From Bacteroidia bacterium (GTDB taxonomy: Bacteria > Bacteroidota > Bacteroidia > Bacteroidales > BM520), in the NCBI GenBank assembly GCA_009930445.1, contig RZYD01000154.1, forward strand, positions 1 through 5,948: a DNA stretch of 5,948 bases, read 5' to 3'. Of the stretch, positions 1 to 5,252 are shown one piece after another. How positions within the stretch are numbered: the stretch's first letter is position 1; each line of letters opens with the position of its first letter. The translations under genes were made by a program, and so were the position numbers. The notes under the pieces are model-generated. The model was not told the origin of the DNA. It worked only from the letters and a program-made list of their open reading frames with translations, and made no database searches.

Positions 1-1023
1 ATGGGAAAAAAAATGAAGAATGTTATCCAACATCCCAAAAACACTATCGTGCTCATCCAGAACCACAACCGCCCCCGAACCAAGGGTAAGTCCCTGCTCT
101 CGAAGCAAATCATATCCCAGCCGCATATCCAGCATCGACTTGTCAATAAACGTTCCGGCAGCCCCCCCCAGCAAAGCCGCTTTAAAAGGTTTATCGTCCA
201 ACATACCCCCACAAAAACCCTCAATAAGGTCACGAACGGTAAGTCCGGTTTCGACTTCAAAGAACCCCGGATATTTCACTTTGCCAGAAACGGTAAATAT
301 CTTTGTTCCGGGAGATTTTTCTGCACCCAGTGCACGATACCAGGCGGCACCTTTTAAAACAATTGCCGGATAATGCGCCAGTGTTTCGACATTATTAATC
401 AAGGTAGGTTTACCAAAAAGGCCTTTTTCTGCAGGATAAGGAGGTTTAATGCGGGGATATCCCCTTTTCCCTTCCAACGATTCGAGCAGCGTAAGTTCTT
501 CCCCACACAGGTACGAACCGGCACCCAGACGAATCTCTACTGTACAGGAAAATGTACTTCCAAGAATCTGATCTCCCATAAAACCCTCCTTAAGAGCCTG
601 TTGTAACGCAATGGCTATTCGGTTGATCGCTTCGGTATATTCACCCCGGATATAAATATAAGCGCTACTTGCACCTATAATATACGCAGCAATAAGAATT
701 CCTTCCAAAACAAGATGCGGATCATTTTCCATGATTACCCGGTCTTTAAAAGTTCCGGGTTCCCCTTCATCGGCATTACACACCACATATTTTTCCGGAC
801 AAGTATCGCAGGTAAGACGTGAATAGCGACTCTTTTGGCCGGCAGAGAACCCCGCCCCGCCCCGGCCGCGCAATCCGGCCTGCTCCAGCTGCTGAGTCAG
901 CTGCTCCGGATCCATCGCAAGCGCCTTCCGGAGAGCCCGGTAACCCGCAGTCCGGATATAATCCGTAAGTGAACCAGGATCAATTTTCCCTAAACGGGCC
1001 AGAGCAATCCGTGTTTCTTTCAT
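1..1023 (-). CDS. nuoF: NuoF-like FMN/NADH-binding subunit of an NAD-linked oxidoreductase (3' end cut off)
   Basis: Flavoprotein subunit that exchanges electrons between NAD(H) and FMN and passes them to iron-sulfur clusters, as in complex I NuoF, FdsB or HydB. I see 341 codons without a stop from the ATG at 1023. Visible motifs are the FMN-binding GRGGAGF (residues 53-59), the CNADEGEPGTFKDR block (82-95), the NAD-site GAGSYLCGEE (167-176), LINNVETL (208-215) and the start of the SLBB-type region ending GSGAVVVLDE (315-324). Family members carry the SCGxCxPCR 4Fe-4S motif about ten to twenty residues further on, so it should lie just beyond the left edge. No thioredoxin-like N-terminal domain is fused; that role is taken by the separate gene upstream. 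An extra C72-x2-C75 pair follows the FMN loop. The start is 10 nt after the nuoE stop, indicating co-transcription. Which complex it serves cannot be decided from this subunit alone; mobA upstream favours formate dehydrogenase. Confidence 0.93.
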   Translation of the reverse strand, partial: MKETRIALARLGKIDPGSLTDYIRTAGYRALRKALAMDPEQLTQQLEQAGLRGRGGAGFSAGQKSRYSRLTCDTCPEKYVVCNADEGEPGTFKDRVIMENDPHLVLEGILIAAYIIGASSAYIYIRGEYTEAINRIAIALQQALKEGFMGDQILGSTFSCTVEIRLGAGSYLCGEELTLLESLEGKRGYPRIKPPYPAEKGLFGKPTLINNVETLAHYPAIVLKGAAWYRALGAEKSPGTKIFTVSGKVKYPGFFEVETGLTVRDLIEGFCGGMLDDKPFKAALLGGAAGTFIDKSMLDMRLGYDLLREQGLTLGSGAVVVLDEHDSVFGMLDNILHFFSH

Positions 1024-1033
1024 GCAAAATTCT

Positions 1034-1486
1034 TTACTGGCTTAATTCCTTGAGCAGTAATTCCATACGCGCCACGTCGACGTTCGTATAGGTATCACTG
1101 TTAATCATAACGGAGGGTGCATTCCCGCAACGGCCCAGACATTCCGCAGCCTCCACGGTAAAAAGCCCATCCGGGGTGGTAGCGCCCTTTTCTATTTTGA
1201 GCCTTTGTTGAAGCCATTCCAGCATATTCTGACGCTGCATCAGGGCACATACCGGACTGGCACATACACGAATCACATATTTTCCCCGCGGTTTAAGGCT
1301 CAACATGGAATAATAGGTGACAACCCCGTAAATACTACTCATCGGCATATTAAGATAGGTAGCAACGGCATGCATAGCCTCTTCAGAAATATAATTCCGG
1401 GTACTGCTCCGCTGAACATCATGAAGAATCATCAAAAGATAGCTCTTTTCCGGCGGATATTTGGCCATTATCTCATCAATACGCAT
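1034..1486 (-). CDS. nuoE: NuoE-like 2Fe-2S thioredoxin-fold subunit
   Basis: Small cytoplasmic electron-transfer subunit (150 aa) that binds one 2Fe-2S cluster and docks on the NuoF-type flavoprotein. The N-terminal helical part (about 1-65) contains the typical stretch leading to IYGVVTYYSML, and the thioredoxin-like ferredoxin domain follows. The four cluster ligands are visible as C75-x4-C80 and C116-x3-C120 (ECLGRCGNAP), the usual NuoE/FdsG/HydC arrangement, and the length is normal for the family. The gene sits 56 nt downstream of the mobA stop and 10 nt upstream of nuoF, so the three are probably one transcript. No clear Shine-Dalgarno precedes the ATG, as is usual in Bacteroidota. It could serve an NAD-linked formate dehydrogenase or a bifurcating [FeFe]-hydrogenase. 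A 14-subunit complex I cluster is less likely, because nuoB-D homologues would be expected upstream and mobA is there instead. Confidence 0.93.
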   Translation of the reverse strand: MRIDEIMAKYPPEKSYLLMILHDVQRSSTRNYISEEAMHAVATYLNMPMSSIYGVVTYYSMLSLKPRGKYVIRVCASPVCALMQRQNMLEWLQQRLKIEKGATTPDGLFTVEAAECLGRCGNAPSVMINSDTYTNVDVARMELLLKELSQ

Positions 1487-1542
1487 AGAATCTGATTATA
1501 AAATGTAAACAAGGGTTCCTGCCTCAGGGTTCAAAGAATCAT

Positions 1543-2133
1543 TTAAATAAGCAAAGAAGAAAGATCGTCAGGGTTATTAATATTAAAAAATACGCGACGC
1601 GCGAGTGCACTATCATCAAAACGCATAAAAAGTGTGGGGTATTGAGAAAATAGTAAACGGATTTTGGGGTTATCGTATATTTTCAACAACCGTTCGACAT
1701 CAGTGAATGCAGCTTTCGGATAAATCCCATGAAGTGGTTCAATCCCCGTTTCAGTATTCGGGATGATAATTAGCCCGGGATTTCGTTCATAGAAAGCCAG
1801 CTGGCTCTCGATAACATCCTGACGAAGGTTAGGCATATCACAAGCGAAAATAAAAGCCGCAGAATTCGAAATCCGGCTTAACGCAGAATGAATCCCGGAA
1901 AGGGGTCCATGCCCGGGAATAAGGTCGGGATAAATCAACACATCATTTTCAAAAGAAAATATTTCCGGTTCATTGGAAATGATAAAAATTTCGGAAAATA
2001 CCGCGCTGAGCACCTGTATATTATGCGCGATAATAGTCTGCCCCTTAATTTGAATAAACGATTTAGGGATACCCCCATAGCGGCTGGCTTTCCCTCCGGC
2101 TAAAATCACTGCCGATAATTCCATTTCTCCCAT
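1543..2133 (-). CDS. mobA: Molybdenum cofactor guanylyltransferase MobA
   Basis: Transfers GMP from GTP to Mo-molybdopterin, giving the MGD form of the cofactor used by DMSO-reductase-family enzymes such as formate dehydrogenase; cytoplasmic. The 196-aa length is normal. Nucleotide-binding signature: LAGGKASRYGGIPK (residues 11-24), matching LAGGxxxRMGGxDK with Met to Tyr and Asp to Pro changes. Further family blocks are DLIPGHGPLSGI (70-81), FACDMPNL (96-103, with the metal-binding Asp99), PLHGIYP (133-139) and the C-terminal NINNPDDL (184-191). Related sugar-nucleotidyl or CTP:molybdopterin transferases are the alternative, but the GPLSGI and CDMP blocks plus C-terminal N-x-P-DDL fit MobA best. 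The start may be the ATG at 2133 or the ATG at 2124, three codons in, which gives MELSAVILAGG; neither has a well-placed ribosome site. It is the first gene of the leftward cluster and links it to a molybdenum or tungsten enzyme. Confidence 0.9.
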   Translation of the reverse strand: MGEMELSAVILAGGKASRYGGIPKSFIQIKGQTIIAHNIQVLSAVFSEIFIISNEPEIFSFENDVLIYPDLIPGHGPLSGIHSALSRISNSAAFIFACDMPNLRQDVIESQLAFYERNPGLIIIPNTETGIEPLHGIYPKAAFTDVERLLKIYDNPKIRLLFSQYPTLFMRFDDSALARRVFFNINNPDDLSSLLI

Positions 2134-2294
2134 TAATAAGGTTTAAAAAGTATAACAGGACTTTTCAGCCTTTTGTTTCCTGCTCCCGGTTATTGTTGTA
2201 CCTCATCATTGAAAATTATGAAAAAAGAAAAAATAATACTCTGATTAACATTCTATACTAAACTCATTTATAACTACATAAAACATTTTGTTCA
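2134..2294. other. Divergent AT-rich intergenic region
   Basis: This stretch separates leftward mobA from the rightward regulator and must hold, or adjoin, the promoters of both. On the minus strand TACTTTTT (2152-2145) matches the Bacteroidota -7 consensus TAnnTTTG at seven of eight positions and lies about 12 nt before the mobA start, but no TTTG-type -33 box is found at the right distance. No open reading frame of credible length, RNA gene or hairpin terminator was seen. Confidence 0.5.
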
Positions 2295-2305
2295 GTTATC
2301 TGTTT
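2295..2305 (+). repeat. 11-bp inverted repeat, upstream copy
   Basis: GTTATCTGTTT here is the exact reverse complement of AAACAGATAAC at 3203-3213. The two copies lie just outside either end of the CarH-like coding region. This copy overlaps the left arm of the palindrome at 2299-2319. An 11-bp match somewhere in a 6-kb window is expected a few times by chance, so placement, not length, is what makes it notable. Confidence 0.5.
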
Positions 2306-2319
2306 CTATGTTAAACAGA
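2299..2319. promoter_or_regulatory. Operator-like palindrome before the CarH-like gene
   Basis: TCTGTTT (2299-2305) and AAACAGA (2313-2319) form a perfect 7-bp inverted repeat around a 7-nt spacer. It ends six bases before the preferred start codon at 2326 of the MerR-type regulator. MerR and CarH proteins bind dyad operators and often repress their own genes, so autoregulation is a natural reading, though no binding-site consensus for this protein is known to me. The palindrome overlaps the alternative upstream ATG at 2308, which argues against that start. Confidence 0.45.
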
Positions 2320-2325
2320 ATAAAT

Positions 2326-3204
2326 ATGGCAGAATATTCCATAAAAAATCTGGAAGCATTAACCGGAATCAAAGCACAAACGATACGGGTTTGGGAGCGA
2401 AGGTACAACCTCTTTTCACCAGAGCGCACAGCAACGAATTTAAGAAAATATTCGGATAATGATCTGGTAAAACTACTCAACATCTCCGTGCTTATTCAAC
2501 ATAACTACAAAATCAGTAAGTTAGCATCGATGGATGATCCGACCCTCAAAACCCGGGTACTTCAATTAAAATACAAACCCTTTCTCCACCATACGGAAAT
2601 TGGTAAATTGCTTGCCGCGACAATCGAATGGAATGAAAAGGCGTTTTTCCTTACCCTGGAGAATAATATCCGGGTGTTGGGATTCGAGGAAACCATCCTC
2701 AACGTGGTATTTCCCTTTCTCTCACAAATCGGGCTCTTATGGCAAACTGGCAATATGTATCCTGCACAGGAACATTTTGTCAGCCTACTAATCCGCGACT
2801 ATTTCATACAAAGCATAAAAAATATCCCAGCAACTACGGATAACGATGCGCCCCTCACGATATTTTTTCTACCCGAAGGGGAATCCCACGAACTCAGCCT
2901 GTTGTTTTATCATTATATAGCAAAAAAAGAAGGACACCGGGTAATCTATCTCGGCCAAAATGTCCCGAAGGATGATCTGAAAAGAATTGCCCGGTTCAAA
3001 AAACCCAACAATCTTTTTACCGCTTTGATCAGCTCCATTTCCGGCATCGATATCCGTATGTACATCCTTGACTTAGCGCAACAATTCGCAGAATCCAATA
3101 TATATCTCACCGGAGGGCAATTAAAAAAAATAAATTTCCCTCTGCCTCGTAATGTTTTTATTGTTTCCTCACCCGACAAATTCAGAAAGTATTATAAAAA
3201 TTAA
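2326..3204 (+). CDS. carH: CarH/LitR-type adenosylcobalamin-dependent MerR regulator
   Basis: Probable transcriptional repressor that uses adenosylcobalamin as a light sensor: in characterised CarH the dark, B12-bound tetramer binds DNA and light breaks it up. The 292-aa protein has a MerR helix-turn-helix (about 1-70, YSIKNLEALTGIKAQTIRVWERRY), a helical cobalamin cap (about 85-165) and a Rossmann B12-binding domain (about 176-290). The cap holds the diagnostic Wx9EH (W139, E149, H150) that covers the adenosyl group. The B12 domain has E186-S-H188, with His188 the expected lower axial ligand; Ser occupies the Gly position of ExHxxG, a modest change. TGG at 262-264 matches the later B12-contact loop. 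I prefer the ATG at 2326 (MAEYSIKNLE) over 2308 because homologues begin this way and because a palindrome covers 2308. The peroxidase gene starts 14 nt after the stop. Light responsiveness is inferred from the motifs. Confidence 0.9.
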   Translation: MAEYSIKNLEALTGIKAQTIRVWERRYNLFSPERTATNLRKYSDNDLVKLLNISVLIQHNYKISKLASMDDPTLKTRVLQLKYKPFLHHTEIGKLLAATIEWNEKAFFLTLENNIRVLGFEETILNVVFPFLSQIGLLWQTGNMYPAQEHFVSLLIRDYFIQSIKNIPATTDNDAPLTIFFLPEGESHELSLLFYHYIAKKEGHRVIYLGQNVPKDDLKRIARFKKPNNLFTALISSISGIDIRMYILDLAQQFAESNIYLTGGQLKKINFPLPRNVFIVSSPDKFRKYYKN

Positions 3205-3213
3205 ACAGATAAC
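3203..3213 (+). repeat. 11-bp inverted repeat, downstream copy at the carH-peroxidase junction
   Basis: AAACAGATAAC overlaps the regulator stop codon (3202-3204) and ends five bases before the peroxidase start at 3219. It is the exact reverse complement of 2295-2305. The longer TTAAACAGA (3201-3209) also matches 2311-2319 in direct orientation. It may be a second binding site for the regulator or a pairing partner in the transcript; both are inferences. Confidence 0.5.
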
Positions 3214-3218
3214 AAAAT

Positions 3219-3752
3219 ATGAAAAAAATGCTTTTTATCACGCTGTTCTTCGCAGCTTTAACAGCCAGCAGCCAGAGCTCATTTTACGATTTTACAGTTA
3301 AAACCATTACCGGTGAACCTTTCCCGTTGAGCCAACTGAAAGGGAAAAAAATAATGGTTGTAAACACCGCATCAAAATGCGGCCTGACCCCTCAGTACGA
3401 AGGACTTGAAGCCTTGTACAAAAAGTATCAGGATAAAAATTTTGTAATCATCGGGTTTCCCGCCAACAATTTCATGCATCAGGAGCCGGGAACCAACGAG
3501 GAAATCGCTGAATTTTGTAGTATTAATTATGGTGTCACTTTCCCGATGATGGAAAAAATAAGTGTTAAAGGCGACGACATGCATCCACTCTACCAATGGT
3601 TAACAGAAAAGGCACTGAACGGTGTGGAAGATTCGCAGGTAAAATGGAATTTTCAAAAATACCTCATCGACGAAAAAGGGCAACTGGTTAAGGTTGTAGC
3701 CCCGCAAAAAAAGCCCGACAGCAACGAAATTCTGTCCTGGCTCAACCCATAA
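3219..3752 (+). CDS. Thioredoxin-type glutathione peroxidase family protein with signal peptide
   Basis: Cysteine peroxidase reducing hydrogen peroxide or lipid hydroperoxides. In the 177-aa protein the peroxidatic Cys54 lies in NTASKCGLTPQYEGL. The catalytic partners are Gln88 in HQEPGT, and Trp143-Asn144 in WNFQKYL. Cys100 in FCSINYGVTFPMMEKI aligns with the resolving cysteine of yeast Gpx3, so thioredoxin or a similar thiol protein, not glutathione, is the likely reductant. Residues 1-20 (MKK, then a hydrophobic core, then TASSQS) look like a Sec signal peptide without a lipobox cysteine, placing the mature enzyme in the periplasm or at the envelope. The ATG at 3219 is preferred because the signal peptide follows directly; there is no Shine-Dalgarno. 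It lies 14 nt after the CarH-like gene, suggesting co-transcription and a role in photo-oxidative stress. Family assignment is firm; the reductant and location are inferred. Confidence 0.93.
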   Translation: MKKMLFITLFFAALTASSQSSFYDFTVKTITGEPFPLSQLKGKKIMVVNTASKCGLTPQYEGLEALYKKYQDKNFVIIGFPANNFMHQEPGTNEEIAEFCSINYGVTFPMMEKISVKGDDMHPLYQWLTEKALNGVEDSQVKWNFQKYLIDEKGQLVKVVAPQKKPDSNEILSWLNP

Positions 3753-3756
3753 TACG

Positions 3757-3786
3757 ATTGAATTCACATAAAATTGTGTTTCTTTG
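3757..3786 (+). promoter_or_regulatory. Weak Bacteroidota-like promoter before the MATE gene
   Basis: ATTG (3757-3760) and TTTCTTTG (3779-3786) resemble the -33 TTTG and -7 TAnnTTTG elements, with one mismatch each and an 18-nt spacer, slightly short of the usual 19-21. A start site a few bases later would leave a leader of about 20 nt before the ATG at 3814. If real, the TTG at 3784 is promoter rather than a start codon. The match is weak. Confidence 0.25.
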
Positions 3787-3813
3787 CAGGCAGAAAAAGC
3801 AGTGGAAAAAAGA

Positions 3814-5103
3814 ATGAACAAACGCATTCTGCATCTGGCAATTCCCAACATCATCAGCAACCTCAGTGTTCCACTACTTGGGGTTGCTGATCTTGCATTA
3901 ATGGGCCATCTGGGAACCGTACAGGATATAGGTGCGATTTCGCTCGGTGGAATGATTTTCAATTTCATATACTGGCTATTTGGATTTTTACGAATGGGAA
4001 CCACCGGATTTACAGCTCAGGCATTGGGAAAACGCGATTTTCCGGGCATGATGATGCATCTCTCCAAAGCCCTTCTCGTGGCAATCACCACCGCAGCAAT
4101 CCTTCTGCTCCTTCAATCCCCCGTTGGTTGGGTGAGTTTTAAACTGGTGGGAAGCAGTCCGGAAGTGGAAGCACTCACCCGGGAATACTACCGGATACGA
4201 ATCTGGGCAGCTCCTGCAACGATTAGCCTCTATGCCTTTACGGGATGGTTTATCGGTATGCAGAATACCCGATTCCCGATGTTGCTATCCATTGTTATCA
4301 ATATCCTCAATATCGGCTTTAATGCACTCTTTATTTTCGTATTCGGAATGCGCGCCGATGGCGTAGCACTGGGAACGGTGCTAGCCCAATACAGTGGCCT
4401 GTTACTGGCGCTTTTTTTCTTCTTCAGATATTACCGGAAAATGCTAAATTATTTTACCCTTGACGGGATATTTCATCTGACTGCTTTTCTGCGGGTCAAC
4501 GGTAATCTCTTTCTGCGTACCCTGTTATTGCTGATGGCCCTCTCGTTTTTCACAGTAGCCTCAGCCCGACAAAGCGATAATATATTGGCAATTAATACAT
4601 TACTACTGCAATTCTTTACACTCTTTGCATACTTTCTCGATGGTTTCGCCTATAGCGCTGAAGCCTTAACCGGACGATTCATTGGTGCAGCCGACCCCGT
4701 CAGGCTTCGCCGCATGATCCGGATTACGTTTCTTTGGGCCTCCGGCCTAAGCCTCCTTTTTGCTGTTGGTTATGCAACCGGGCATAATCTTTTGCTTAAA
4801 GTTTTCACAAACAAACAAGATATCATTCTTGGCGCTCAGGAATACCTCCACTGGATCATTCTGATACCACTGGTCACTTTCCCGGCTTTTATCTGGGATG
4901 GGGTCTTTATCGGAGCAACCGCATCGAAACAAATGCGTAACGTAATGATTGTTGCTACCGCAGGATGCTTCTTTCCTGTTTATTTGCTAACGGTTAATCC
5001 GATGGGAAATCATGGATTATGGCTGACATTCATCCTTTTTATGGCCACAAGAAGTGTACTAATGACACGCATGGCTAAAAAGTCGATACCACGGCTACAA
5101 TAA
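3814..5103 (+). CDS. MATE family efflux transporter, DinF-like
   Basis: Inner-membrane multidrug and toxin extrusion protein, exporting organic cations or other toxic compounds in exchange for Na+ or H+. The 429 residues are almost entirely hydrophobic segments separated by short charged loops, as expected for about 12 membrane helices in two halves. The opening MNKRILHLAIPNIISN, then VPLLGVADLALMGHLG, and the late GVFIGATASKQMRN are typical of the DinF-like MATE branch. The ATG at 3814 is chosen over an in-frame TTG at 3784: it gives the start seen in homologues, and an A-rich stretch with GGAA lies upstream. The gene is 61 nt after the peroxidase stop, so read-through from the regulator and peroxidase genes is possible, as is its own promoter. 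DinF proteins are linked with stress and DNA-damage responses in some bacteria, which suits the neighbours, but the substrate cannot be predicted. Confidence 0.92.
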   Translation: MNKRILHLAIPNIISNLSVPLLGVADLALMGHLGTVQDIGAISLGGMIFNFIYWLFGFLRMGTTGFTAQALGKRDFPGMMMHLSKALLVAITTAAILLLLQSPVGWVSFKLVGSSPEVEALTREYYRIRIWAAPATISLYAFTGWFIGMQNTRFPMLLSIVINILNIGFNALFIFVFGMRADGVALGTVLAQYSGLLLALFFFFRYYRKMLNYFTLDGIFHLTAFLRVNGNLFLRTLLLLMALSFFTVASARQSDNILAINTLLLQFFTLFAYFLDGFAYSAEALTGRFIGAADPVRLRRMIRITFLWASGLSLLFAVGYATGHNLLLKVFTNKQDIILGAQEYLHWIILIPLVTFPAFIWDGVFIGATASKQMRNVMIVATAGCFFPVYLLTVNPMGNHGLWLTFILFMATRSVLMTRMAKKSIPRLQ

Positions 5104-5252
5104 TCCTCAACAATTCGGGTCAGTGGTTGTTAATAAGCAAAACAATATCCCGTAATGCATCAAACATACTGCGATACAACACCCACAAATGCAATAACCA
5201 TTTTCAGTACCCAGGAATTATGCATAATTAAAAAAAATAAAATTATACAACG
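5104..5252. other. Intergenic region between the MATE and E1 genes
   Basis: The 149 nt carry no credible open reading frame. A short complementarity AACAA/TTGTT (5109-5113 and 5127-5131) after the MATE stop is too weak, and lacks a T-tract, to call a terminator. The right half is strongly A-rich and includes the palindrome at 5216-5229. The promoter for the next gene probably lies here, but no clear -33/-7 pair is visible. Confidence 0.5.
5216..5229. promoter_or_regulatory. 14-bp perfect palindrome upstream of the E1 gene
   Basis: AATTATGCATAATT reads the same on both strands and lies 23 bases before the E1 start codon, followed by an A-rich run. The position suits a dimeric-regulator operator overlapping the promoter. 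AT-rich palindromes do arise by chance in such DNA, so this is only a candidate. Confidence 0.3.

Noticed and set aside
1..606. Overlapping plus-strand open frames opposite nuoF
   Set aside because: They are low-complexity, basic proteins without recognisable domains, and they lie antisense to an intact frame with clear NuoF motifs.
1205..1495. Plus-strand frame opposite nuoE
   Set aside because: It is a shadow of the nuoE frame, which has the four cluster cysteines correctly spaced.
1500..1535. Full Bacteroidota promoter before nuoE on the minus strand (TTTG plus TACATTTT)
   Set aside because: The spacer between the boxes is 24 nt, longer than the usual 19-21, and the resulting leader would be extremely short.
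2308..2325. Earlier ATG at 2308 for the CarH-like gene
   Set aside because: It adds six residues not expected in homologues, and the ATG is inside the spacer of the palindrome at 2299-2319.
3784..3813. TTG start at 3784 for the MATE gene
   Set aside because: It would add ten charged residues before the usual MNKxILxLAIP start, and the TTG lies within a possible -7 promoter box.
5108..5133. Possible terminator hairpin after the MATE gene
   Set aside because: The stem is only five weak A-T-rich pairs with a 13-nt loop, and no T-run follows.
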